Below are positions 31,154 to 41,549 of a DNA stretch of 64,000 nucleotides, in pieces. The translations under genes were made by a program, and so were the position numbers. This DNA is from Paracyclopina nana (Eukaryota; Arthropoda; Copepoda; Cyclopoida; Cyclopettidae). The DNA is taken from assembly GCA_019096065.1 (NCBI GenBank), contig JAGUCH010000002.1, positions 12,226,501-12,290,500 of the forward strand, written 5' to 3'. How positions within the stretch are numbered: the stretch's first letter is position 1; every line of letters starts with the position of its first letter. The notes below the pieces were generated by a model. That model saw nothing but the letters and a program-made list of their open reading frames with translations. It was not told the DNA's origin and did no database searches.

Positions 31154-33198
31154 CTACTGGTTGCAAACCTTGCACCAATAAATGTCCTCGCATTTTTGCT
31201 GGCATTGGTCCACAAAAGTCTCTGTGCAGCTCTGCTTGGTGATCAGCTTGCAAGTTTCGACCGGGTCATCTCGGCACACTTGCCTTGGGATGTTTTGGCA
31301 GGTCTTTTGTGGGACTTGCTTGGGGACTTGCTTGCAAATTGACCGCGGCACATCGCTGCACTCTTGCCTTGGCACTTGCTGGCAAACATTTTTGGGCACC
31401 TACAAAAGCATAGAAAGTTTATTAGTTGCGCTCCAAAGGAATGAAACTCGTCGAATATACCTGCTGGCAGTCGCGTTTCGGAATTTGCTGAACCAAATCT
31501 CGGCAAACTTGGTCAGGAATCTGCCTGCATTCCTTCCTGGGTACGTCGCGACAGGTCTCCCTCGGCACGTCTTGGCAGTCCTGCTTAGGCACCGTGATGG
31601 GGATGGTCTGGCACACCTTCTTCACCGCATCTTGGCACTCCGTCCTGGGTACTTGTCTTGCCACCTGCTTGGGCACACTCTTGGGCACATTCCGGCATTC
31701 CTCCTTGTTGACAACCCTGCATTGGCGCTGAGGAATATGCTGTGGCACTTGCTTGACGACCGCAGTGCACTTGGGCACCGAAATGGGTTGGCAGGCCTGG
31801 CCTGGCACCTGCTTGGCCACATCCACGCAAACTGCCTTGGGGATGTCAACGCAGACCTCTCTGGGGATATGGACGGGTACCTGCTTGGGCACTTGCTGGC
31901 ATTGGGACCTCTTGATGTTGCTGCACACCTGAGCTGGCACCTGCTTGCATACTTGCCTCGACACCTCCCTGCACGCGGGGGAGGCGGGTGGTCCGTAGGA
32001 GTCTAGGCCGTAATCGGGGCTGCTGCCAGAGTCATCGTTGGCTGCTCCATTATCGTTGCCACCACCTTCGCCGCAGTCCGTTTCGGTGACGGTCTCGCAT
32101 TTGGTCTGATACTCGGTCTCGCATTTCTGGTCGACGACGTCCCTGCATTGCTGCTCGTAAGTGGTCTCGTACTTGGTGTCAATCTCAGTCTTGCAGCTCT
32201 TCTCGGTCTCCGTTTTGCACTGCTTCTCTGTCACTGTCTTGTAGACGACTTGGCATTTCTGCTCCTCCACGACGACGCATTCGCGGTCTTGCACGGACTT
32301 GAGCTGCGTCACGGTCACGATGTCGCACTCTTGGACGGGGACTTGCCTGCATTGCTGCTCGTAGTGGGTTTCAACGACAGTGTCCACTTTGGTGTCGGTG
32401 ACGACGCGACAACGCCGCTCGGGCACGTTGGCGCAGCTCTCCTTGTTCACCGTCTCTTGGATCAGCCTGCATTGCTTCTCAAAGACTTGCTCGCATTGGC
32501 GGTCGGTCACGATGGCGCATTCGGTGCGGGTCACGTCTTTGCATTGCTTTTCCACCTTCCTCTCGTAGCTTGTTTGGCATTGCTCCTCGTACTTGGTTTC
32601 GCACTGAGTGTCATACCTAATACGGAATGGGTTAATGTACAGTATTTTCATGTGTAAAAGGCCAATCTTACTTGGTCTCGCATTGCCTCTCGGAAACGGT
32701 GTCGCATTGGTTCTCGTATTGAGTGAGGTAGTTGGTTTTGCACGACTCCTCCTGGACGACATTGCAGGACTTGACCGTCTTGGTAGCGCACTCTTTGTCC
32801 TGGTAAGGAGTGCACTGCTGCTTGGCGACCTTACCGCATTCTTGGTGGCATTCCGGCTCATTGAAGCACATGGGGTTGATGGGGGTTTTCTGGCGCACCA
32901 ATTGGCACTCCTTGCCGTGCGTGCTCGGAATTGAGGGGGGCCCTACAACTGGTCCTGTGGGCGGTGGCGGCGGGGGAGCCTCCAAGTCACCGTTGTCGTC
33001 GTTGCCTGCTCCGTGATGGTCATGGTCATGACCTTTGTATGGCCCGTCATCTCCTGGTTGGACGCTGAAATCAGGCTTGGGCAGAGCACTGCAAAGTGCA
33101 ATGCATGCAGCAATTAACAAAACCTGAGAAAAAAAATTATTTTTATTCAATTGGAAGGTTTGAGTTGGAATTACTTTAAAAGCTGACATTGTTGCCAT
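31154..33198 (-). CDS. Secreted Cys-rich repeat protein, two repeat classes
   Basis: Four exons (33198-33175, 33123-32672, 32616-31461, 31399-31154), with introns of 51, 55 and 61 nt, encode 625 residues. A signal peptide is evident (MSAFKVLLIAACIALCSALP). After an acidic His/Asp and poly-Pro stretch comes block A (about 95-340) of charged repeats such as YEQQCRDVVDQKCETEYQTK, then a Gly/Asn/Asp spacer. Block B runs from there to the end, with repeats such as VCKQVPAQVC and CQDVPRETCRDVPRKEC. Cysteines recur about every 8-12 residues throughout, so the mature protein is probably extended and heavily disulphide-bonded. I do not recognise a named family; an extracellular matrix, cuticle or eggshell role is conjecture. 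Only 36 bp separate its stop from the RFC3 stop. Confidence 0.85.
31177..31182 (+). terminator. Polyadenylation signal for RFC3 inside the neighbouring gene
   Basis: The first AATAAA downstream of the RFC3 stop lies within the last coding exon of the convergent Cys-rich gene, so the two transcripts probably overlap at their 3' ends. Confidence 0.5.
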
Positions 33199-33512
33199 GG
33201 ACAGACTTGAGCCCTGACTGATGAAAATCGCGAGATTTTACGGAACCCCATGACGATGATCTTTGCCTCAGGGCATGAATTGCAAGGGGTAGGTGGTAGT
33301 AAACAACTTTGAAAATTTTGTTTTTCTCCTCCGCTCGCAGATTACGATTGGATCAGTAATGGTCTTTGTCGCTGTTGGCCAATTTCCACCTGTCTACCTC
33401 TTTTGACATGAAGCAAATAACATGCGCTGGAAAATGTCACGATCTACGTGCTGAGAAGCCTCTTGTATTTCATGTACTACGACTACTACAATGATGTGCA
33501 ACTGTTATCTCT
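33199..33512. other. Intergenic spacer between the Cys-rich gene and DPYD
   Basis: 314 bp holding the 5' region of the Cys-rich gene and the 3' end of DPYD (both minus strand). No other feature seen. Confidence 0.5.
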
Positions 33513-36500
33513 TCAATCAATTGTAAGATGGCCATCTTGACATGCTCCAAAGTTGGACATTTTGCGCATTTGAATATCAGGAAGGCGGGGCTGCCAGTCC
33601 TCACCCAAAGCCACGCCTCTTTTGGGCTCATACAAATCATCCCTTGGGACCATTTTGATGCACTCGATTATGGGACAGACGGAATAGCACAGAGTGCAAC
33701 CAGTGCACGCATCGTTTTTCACCTGGAAATAGAAAAAATACCATAATCTCTTTAAAAAGCTAAATTATTTGAGCCAAAAATTCAATGTGCCGCCAAGTTG
33801 GACCCAATTCAACTCCAAATGGAAAGTTTAGAATTTCAGCACGCAATTATTGAAGTACCTTAGGGAGATGAGTGAGCTCGTCAAACTCGATGGCTTGATA
33901 GCCAGTATCGTTGCAGGTCATGTAGCATTTTCCGCAATTGATGCACATTTCGGGGTCGATAAGGGCCACGACATGTTGTCTGGACAAATAAAACAATTAC
34001 ACCGGCTTACTCCGTCGCAGCACTCAAAGAGCTAGCGTTGAAATCACCTGTTGTCCAACTCATTATAGGTTCCAATTGCATCCAAAGCCCGTCCCATTAT
34101 TTCAGCCACTTTGGCAGGATCTCGCTTGGGCTCATACGCTGGCCTGTTTTCAAAGAGGACCTTATTCGCACCCAACACATCCATCTGCGATTTCTGAGCT
34201 GCGACGATTTCCCTCTTTTGCTTGGCGAAATTTCCAAAATTGGGCAAGGTTTGGCCCACCACATCCTGTACGCTCACCACTGATTTTCCCTTGTAGGTCC
34301 TCGCCGTGGGTGGAGATTGGCCATCCCAGGACTTTAATTCTTCTATGGTCTATGGAGTAAAAACAATTTTTGTTTGTGAGCTGCAGCATAAATTACATAG
34401 CGTATAATTACGCGGATATTATTGGCTACAACAGGTAAAACTCCAAATGTATGTATAAAATTCTTTTTTTTGTTGTTTTTTGAGTAGAAAAATCTTGCAC
34501 TTTTTGCAGATCAATTTAAAATTTACCTCCAAGTAGAGGAGAGCTTTGAGGCCGGTTACGTAATCATCTATGACGGTAAAGTCTTGATTTTGAATGGCGC
34601 TTGACACCTGCATGACGGAAGCCCCGGCATGCAAAAATTGCAACGCAGAGTCAGCCGAGTCCACGCCTCCAGTGGCCAAAATCGGGAATCCTGGCAGAGC
34701 GTTCGCAATTGCTGACACCGCTCGCAAGGCCATGGGTCGCACAGCATTGCCGGAAATGCCTCCGTAAGTGGTTCGCTTTTCAGAGCCCACCGCAGGCCAC
34801 GCCTCACCCTTGGCATTGAGACCCATTAGGCCGGATACGGTGTTGATTGCAGTCACCCCATCTGCCCCGCCCTCCTTGGCAGCCTTGGCAATGACCACTA
34901 TGTTGGTCACATTCGGTGTCAGCTTGGCAAAAAAGGGAATCTTGATTGCCTCACGCACCCATTGGCAAATGGTCTTGACCATCACCGGATCTTGGCCACA
35001 AGCCAGGCCCATGCCTCTTTCTCCCATGCCATGCGGACAAGACAGGTTGAGCTCAAGAGCATCCGGCCCAGAGTCCTCGGCCATCTTGGCCAACTCCTGC
35101 CAGTCTTCCTTGTTGTAGGAGCACATGATGCTGGAGATGATGATCCTATCCGGGTAGTCCGCCTTGAGCTCTTTCACTCCTCGGCACCAATAGGCGGCGG
35201 TCTTCTCCGAAATCAACTCAATGTTGAGGAACGATCCCTGGCCAGGGCCATAATTGTGCCCGGAAGTGGTGCCCCTCACAATCCTGGGGGCAACATTTGT
35301 CACGATGTCCTTATCCAAGGAGAAAGTCTTGGTCACCACAAATGACCAGCCAGCTTCAAAGCCTCTCCTGATCATGGGCCAAGTCGTGGCTGGAGGTGCT
35401 GAAGCCAATCCAAAAGGGTTGATGAATTTCATGCCACACATGGTGATGCTCAAATCCACGTTGTCGATGGCTGTGTAGAACTTGGGCAATTCGGGAGTCT
35501 CGCTAACTGTCACGTTGTGCAAAGATTGCAAGTACTTGTGGATCGACCAAGCTGCCAATTTGCCGTCAGCAACAGCTTCCACAGCAGTCTCGGCTGTGCC
35601 AGCTACGTCTCCGCCGGCAAAAACCCATGGCAGGTTGGTTGTCATGGTCATAGGATCCACCTCTGGAGATCCCCATTTGTTGATCTTGACCCCATCCAGG
35701 GCAGTTTTCACATCATCGGAGTAGAGAGCCGATCCGAATGCGGATATGATAAAATCACATTTCTTCTTCATGGTTTGCTCCTCGTCCACGATCCACTCGC
35801 CGGTGACATCGTCTTGCTCAGTCCTTGCTAAAATTAAATGGGAGATCCTCTTGGTCGCAGGGTTGACCACAACATCTTGGGGAGCCATGAAAGGCAGAAA
35901 CTCGCACTTTTCCTGCTTTGCCAGCTCCATTTCTTCGGGAACAGCCCTACCAAAAAGTTGAGTTATAAAAAAATGCAAAGCTGATTTACGCGTTAGAAAA
36001 TCACACCTGATGTTGACAAATCCCTTTCTGAAGACCACAAAGACCCTCTTAGCTCCACATCTTAGAGCAGATGTAGCACAATCAAAAGCCGTGTCTCCGG
36101 CTCCAAGAACTATGACAGTGCCAAAAAGCTGCGGTAGTTGAGATTTGCACGCGCACATCCCAGGCTTGGAAGCCTTGGCCACCTTGGGCAAAAAGCTCTT
36201 GGAAGTATAGAATCCATGGTCTTCAGTAAGGTCCTTGAAAATTGGAATGACCTTCGGCTCCGGATTTCCCAAGCCTAGGAAGACAGCCTTGCAGCCCATG
36301 TCATCCTTGAGCTTGTTCAAGGTCAAATCCTGAGTGCCCAGAAACCTCTTGGTCTCCACTCGGACGCCCAAGTCTTTCATGAGGTCAACCTCGAAATTAA
36401 CCACATCGAAGGGCAGCCTGAAAGCAGGCAATTCGGTGGAGTTGAGGCCTCCAACAAACTCTTCCTTTTCATAGATGGTGACATCATTGTAGCCCAATCT

Positions 36501-37575
36501 AGCAAGGAATGTGGCACATCCGATGGAAGTTGGGCCACATCCAATCAGAGCAATTTTCTGCTTGAAGCTCTCCGGTAGAGGAGTTGGTACGGTGGGAGGC
36601 AAAACTTGGGGTATTTTCATCTTTTGAAATATTTCCACGGCAAAATGTTGCAGTCCACCAATATTGATGGCTCCTTCCTCGCTGGCCTCCAAATTGCAGC
36701 CTCCGACGCACAAATCAGACGTGGGGCAGACCTATTCAATATAATAATTTAATTAAATATATACCCATTAATAACAGCGCCCCCTTTCTATTTGGCGGAC
36801 AATTTGCAAAGCACTCTTAATCCACCATATATTATGGAGGTGGCCATCATGACCTAAATGAATTCATCCACCCCAGCCAACTATACTTTTGAAACCCCTT
36901 TGACCCTGCTGTCATGGGGCATAATTATATGTGAAATCATAACATTGTTGAGGACGGCTTTTGCCTAAACCGTGAGCTTTTTTGAAAAATGTTATTTAAG
37001 TGACCTCCTCTAAAATGGAAAATAAGTTCTTGATTCAATGGGTAATAAGCATATTCTTACAAAATATATATGGGATTATTTTCTATCACAAAATTACCAT
37101 TCCGCAAGTGAGACCAAGAGGGTTGTCTGACAAAATGGCCTTGGCTGCCCCATAATAGTTTTTGGTGGCAATGCTCCCAATGAACGATTTGACGTCTAAT
37201 TGCGTTGGACAGGACTTTTGGCAAGGAGCATCTGCACATTTAAGGCACCTTGCTGCCTCCTTCAAGGCTGCCCTTTCACTCAATGAGGTATGCTTGATGT
37301 CATCGAAGTTTTTGAAGAGAGGGTCGCATGATCTGTGGATTATTTTTTATTTCAAAGCGGCATAATGAAGTAATCATAGTTACGTACCCGCAGTTGGCCA
37401 GTTTTTCGTTCTTGTCATCGTTCCTTTTCCAGTGCTTTTTCACCTTCTTCGTCACCACAGTGGGAACCACGTTTGCAAACGGTTTGATCTTAGGGTTGAG
37501 CGCAAGTAAGCTTTCAATGTCTGGAGGGTCTTTGGTCAGCGCTGCTCCATGAGAATCCGTCGAAATCGGGGCCAT
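33513..37575 (-). CDS. DPYD: Dihydropyrimidine dehydrogenase (NADP+)
   Basis: Seven exons: 37575-37388, 37332-37098, 36731-36007, 35946-34527, 34349-34048, 33979-33859 and 33722-33513. All junctions are GT-AG and in frame, giving 1066 residues (human 1025). It catalyses the first, NADPH-dependent step of uracil and thymine breakdown in the cytosol. Visible features are the N-terminal iron-sulphur block [18 protein letters not shown], the FAD site [20 protein letters not shown], the NADPH site [20 protein letters not shown], the active-site loop [18 protein letters not shown] with its catalytic Cys, and two C-terminal 4Fe-4S motifs ([11 protein letters not shown] and [11 protein letters not shown]). 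After the usual EPKRGV end there is an extra tail of about 30 residues. The start MAPIST matches the family; an upstream ATG at 37605 is less likely. The 60-nt third intron is in frame and open. Confidence 0.97.
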
Positions 37576-38900
37576 TTTGGTGTTATGGCTATACCCTACC
37601 TTCACTTTATCTCTATGCTATGCTAGAAACTTGTCGTACTTGACAACGAGCAAGAAAACAGGTTTTCTTTGTAGATTGTGCAGAGTGGGTACATCAAAGA
37701 TTGATGCGCAATAGCCAATGAGTGGAGGCGAAGGGGGAAAGTAGAATTATCCATTGAATTCGTTTTGGGCAATAATAAAATAGAGTTTTGAAAAATAATC
37801 CTGTTCTTTCAATTTCTAAAACATGGTCTTAGTACATTTTTAAAAACTTTCCCAAAATTAGAGTTGTTAATAATCGTTCTCAAGTTCCGTACTCAATGAT
37901 TTTTTGCATGCCTCCTTTTTTTAGGAATTAATAACTCGTTTACAGCTTTAAAGCAGTCATTTAGGCCTGCATATTTGCCCTATTAGGTCTAGCTTAATTT
38001 TACTCTATACTCAAACTCGGCCACTCTCTGAAAGTTTAATCTTACAAAAAAATAAGGCTGCAGGCTGGCAATATTTTAACCTGAATCGAATTATGCAACT
38101 TAATCAATGCTGCTTTTAGACACTGAGAGCTAAAAGTAGCCAAAAGATTCGAGCTATCTTGGAATAAAAGAAAACTACTACACAATCAATCATGAATAAT
38201 TTGATTCATACAAACTGTGGTGCGTGAATGAGGATTTTTAAGTATGACTGACAGCAGCTTTATTTAAAGTAAATCGAGGCTGTGTTTTTGACAAATATTA
38301 GCTTTTTCCAGAATAGCAAAAAATTGAAACATCAGAGAAGGTGCTTAATGCCATTTTTCTCAACGGCTCTGAAATGAGATGACATACAGACGAGCCCTGG
38401 CACAATTAGATACCTGAGAAGAGACCTAAGTACCAGAGATATTAGAACTAATAAGCGTACATGCTATAAGGGGGCTAATAATGTTATCCTGAATGTTCAA
38501 ATGTCAATAAACACAATCTAAATTGATCAATCGAGTTCATTTCACCTATAATCTTTTAAGCAACCAGTAACGTTCGTCAAAGTTTCTGCATTTTGCTTAT
38601 GATCTCAGGACTCACAAACAATAAATGCCATGCAACGCTGTACATTTACCCGAGTAGCTTCAGCTATCATATGAACTTGTCTAAGCATGAAAATTTGTTA
38701 CATGAAAATGTGTTAATTTATTGCATCAAACCAAAACTTTGCGCTTGGGAAAAATCATAATTCATAAACGTAAACAAAGCATGCTATGATGTTAACTTGA
38801 AAGCAGAGACTTATATTTTAAAACATAAGTCTCTGCTTGAAAGCGCAAAGCAACAAATGATCACAGCCTAAGAAGGTAATAAAGGGTTAAAGCAGGCACT
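37576..38900. other. Gene-free 1.3-kb interval
   Basis: AT-rich DNA upstream of DPYD and downstream of PSME3IP1 with many stops in all frames. The only structure I see is the hairpin at 38802-38837, listed separately. Confidence 0.6.
38802..38837. other. Perfect 13-bp stem hairpin
   Basis: AGCAGAGACTTAT is followed after 10 nt by its exact reverse complement, ATAAGTCTCTGCT. It lies about 65 bp beyond the PSME3IP1 stop, so it would be in the 3' untranslated region or just after it. A transcript 3'-end structure or a miniature inverted-repeat remnant is possible. Confidence 0.8.
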
Positions 38901-39494
38901 TCAATCTTCCTCCTCACTCGAAGATGAATAATTCGAAAGGCCAAGTAGAGCACCCATGGCAGGTTTGGCCTTTTTTGCTTGCACCGCTGGTATGCTTTCG
39001 TTTTTTTCGGTTTCACTATTTGCCCTTTTCTTCACGACAGCTCCAACTAAGAGACTAGCTTGCTTCTTCTTAGGTACCGCTAGTGCTTTCTTGCTACTTT
39101 CAGCGAGCTTCTTCACCTCTAACTCTGTTTTTAACCTCTTTTCTTCCTCCTCTTCGAAAAGCTTCTCCTTCATTTTCTTGTATTCCTCAAGCTCTAGGCG
39201 CTCTTCAAGAATACGTTTAGACTCAATTGAGGTCTTCACTTCGTCAACTTTGTCTAGAAATGCAGCTTCGTCGTCGTCGATTCCTCGCACGACATTTTTA
39301 ATGTCGTGCTCCGCATCCCAGGCCTCCTGTTTCAGCCTTTTGTTTTCTTCCAATCGCTCAAACAACGATCTGGAGTCGTAGGGCTCTTCGGGAGCATCTT
39401 TGGGCTCCTCGGGTTTTCTCACTCTTTCCCACTCTTCCTGTCGTTTTTTCCGCGCCTCTTCAATGGTAGTTTCGCTAATAAATCCGCTCGACAT
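38901..39494 (-). CDS. PSME3IP1: PSME3-interacting protein (NIP30/FAM192A family)
   Basis: A single exon of 197 residues. The N-terminal NIP30 domain is clear: TIEEARKKRQEEWERVRKPE (residues about 10-29), then EEPYDSRSLFERLEENKRLK, then KNVVRGIDDDEAAFLDKV. A long charged helix follows, then Lys-rich nuclear-type sequence and the phospho-acceptor tail NYSSSSEEED. In mammals the family binds the proteasome activator PA28-gamma (PSME3) through the serine/acid tail in the nucleus; the same tail is present here. It is shorter than the human protein (about 254). Its start lies 215 bp from the USF start on the other strand. Confidence 0.93.
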   Translation of the reverse strand: MSSGFISETTIEEARKKRQEEWERVRKPEEPKDAPEEPYDSRSLFERLEENKRLKQEAWDAEHDIKNVVRGIDDDEAAFLDKVDEVKTSIESKRILEERLELEEYKKMKEKLFEEEEEKRLKTELEVKKLAESSKKALAVPKKKQASLLVGAVVKKRANSETEKNESIPAVQAKKAKPAMGALLGLSNYSSSSEEED

Positions 39495-39709
39495 TTTGAC
39501 GAAAATTTTTAGCCTTTATAGAGTTTGTTTACAATTTAAAATTGAGCGGTTACAGCTCTGTGAATTAGACTAGTGCACCACAGAGTTCTACGATTGCCCG
39601 CCCGTTTTTCAGAACAGCCAATGTCGGCCGGCGGCCTAGAGGTCTCGTGACCAAACAGAAACAAAAATATTAGAGTGCAGTTTTGTGAAACCATGAATAA
39701 AGGCTGAAA
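39495..39709. promoter_or_regulatory. Compact divergent promoter, PSME3IP1 and USF
   Basis: Only 215 bp separate the two start codons, and the middle is GC-rich (39595-39650). GGTCTCGTGACC near 39642 is a palindrome-like element resembling half of a USF E-box; autoregulation would be speculation. Confidence 0.5.
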
Positions 39710-40498
39710 ATGTTCGCGTCATCGCCCAGCAAACGGATAAAACTAGAGGGGAGCAATGCCAGCATTGCCGAGGGCCAAGATGACTTTGACGCGGAAGAAG
39801 ACATGACGGGCTCGAGCGTGAAAATGAACGGCGGGGCCGTGACTACGCTGAATTCGGCCCAAGTGACGTACAAATTGATATCTCCAGCATCAGTGGTGAG
39901 CGGAGCGGGTAGCAATGTCGGCAACAACGTACAAACCATTTTAACGGCCGCCCCAGTGAGCGGGCAACAGTTTTATGTTTTCAACAACTCGTCAGAAATG
40001 GTCACTTCTGGAGGCGGCAGCCGTATTTTGGCACCGAAGGCCACTTTGACCTTGGCCAATAGTAGCTCAGGCGTGAGCGGAGCTTCGGTCATTTCCGACG
40101 GAGGAGGATCTGCAAATGGGAGCCGACGAATTGACCGACGTCGAGCTACGCATAATGAAGTTGAGCGTCGACGGAGAGACACAATCAATGCGTGGATCAT
40201 GACTTTGGGCAAGCTGATTCCAGGACTGGATCTCGATGATCAGGAAAAAGGTCCTCCGAAGGGAGGCGCTCTTTCGAAAGGGGGCATTTTAGCCAAAGCT
40301 TGTGACTATGTCACCGAGCTGACGGCGGACAATAAGACGTTAGAAAAGCGTGTGCAGGATTTGGAGCTGGTGGCCGAGGAGAATGACAGACTCATGGCAG
40401 CAATTGAAGAGCTTCGCCAGGAGAATGCCATGATGAAGCAGCAGCTCGAGAATCACGGGATCAGTTCCAACATGGAGGACATCCTCGACACCTCGTAG
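39710..40498 (+). CDS. USF: Upstream stimulatory factor, bHLH-leucine zipper
   Basis: A single exon of 262 residues. The basic region RRATHNEVERRRRDTINAWI (about 143-162) has the E-box-reading residues His, Glu and Arg. It is followed by helix 1, a loop (LIPGLDLDDQEKGPPKGG), helix 2 (LSKGGILAKACDYVTEL) and a leucine zipper up to about residue 250. The upstream SGQQFYVFNN resembles the USF-specific region just before the basic domain. USF dimers bind CACGTG. The N-terminus is Ser/Gly/Asn-rich, as in activation domains. The intact frame and usual insect length argue for a functional single USF gene. Confidence 0.95.
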   Translation: MFASSPSKRIKLEGSNASIAEGQDDFDAEEDMTGSSVKMNGGAVTTLNSAQVTYKLISPASVVSGAGSNVGNNVQTILTAAPVSGQQFYVFNNSSEMVTSGGGSRILAPKATLTLANSSSGVSGASVISDGGGSANGSRRIDRRRATHNEVERRRRDTINAWIMTLGKLIPGLDLDDQEKGPPKGGALSKGGILAKACDYVTELTADNKTLEKRVQDLELVAEENDRLMAAIEELRQENAMMKQQLENHGISSNMEDILDTS

Positions 40499-41285
40499 CA
40501 GCAGGAGTTGTAAATTGCCACGGATATTCTATGTATTTTTAGCATCGAAGGAATTCACTCTGTGTAAGAGCAGTCATCAAAGATGAGAGCAATGAGGCAT
40601 TATCAAAGCGTACCAAAAAAGTAGGAATTGTGACATCGCCCCTATGTCAAAACCAGTCAAATAAACCATGATTGCTACAAAGCAGTTTTCAATATATTTT
40701 TTATACAATGCAAGAAGAGTCATGCTTGATTGCCAAAGTGTGATGATATCGAGTTCATTAAGTGGCGAAGAATCCATGTCATGAGCAAACTTTTTGCGCT
40801 GGTTCAGCAGCAGCAGCAGCGGGGGGATTTTTATCAATAGCACGTGTGCTATAAGGTGAGATGAGCTAGGTTTCTCTTGACCTCATTAGATGCAGAACCA
40901 TTGTTCCGCAAGCAAAAAGCAGCCTATTTCTAGCAACCACACAGCCATAAAACTGGATCACAGCTCAAAGGCCATAAATCAAAATTGTCCTCCCAAAAGA
41001 CCTAGTTATAGGTGCTTGCAAAAAAAGAAATCTCACTACCTCAAACTATTTATGGCCAAATAAAAAATGCCATCAATAGGGTGAGCGAAAGATAAGTAAT
41101 GAATTTGCAATGAGAATGTTGGAGAAGGTTTCGGTTACGTAATTTTTTCCTGGTATTTGGGTGGACCAGTTAAGAAAATGGTCGATTTCACCCTCCTTAC
41201 ACTGAATGGAGAAGAATAGCCGGAGTGGCACGTTTTCACCGTAGACACTCACTCACACACACAGAGTCTTCTTGGTAGTTGGAGG
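40499..41285. other. Gene-free interval downstream of USF
   Basis: Contains the USF 3' region, a short (CAG)5 run at about 40805-40820 and AT-rich sequence. No gene or RNA structure recognised. Confidence 0.55.
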
Positions 41286-41290
41286 AGCCT

Positions 41291-41327
41291 ACATAAGGGA
41301 TACCGTAAGCTTCACATCAAGTCAGTC
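41291..41327 (+). promoter_or_regulatory. Core promoter of the long Thr-rich gene
   Basis: ACATAAGGG at 41291 is a TATA-like box. About 31 bp downstream is TCAGTC (41322-41327), the arthropod initiator consensus, so transcription probably starts near 41324. A plausible 5'-untranslated intron (GTACGT at 41386 to TTCAG at 41520) precedes the coding start. Confidence 0.6.
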
Positions 41328-41549
41328 TCAAGTTAAGCATCACACGCAGCAGCAGAGAAATTTTTCTCCCGCAGCAATCAACGCGGTACGTATAGGTCAA
41401 GCGAAAAAACAGAGTACTTTTGCATAATCATAACACATCATGGTTGATGGGTTTCAAATCGTTTTGTCACACTACATGCAGAGCCGCGAAAGTTACTCGA
41501 CTGTTCTCATTTTAGTTCAGAGCTCCGACAAACAAAAATAGGAAAAAAT

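Noticed and set aside
31182..32657. Long plus-strand frames opposite the Cys-rich gene (274 and 169 codons)
   Set aside because: They arise because the repetitive Cys-rich coding sequence lacks stops on the other strand; their Leu/His-rich composition is the mirror of the Cys/Val/Gln repeats.
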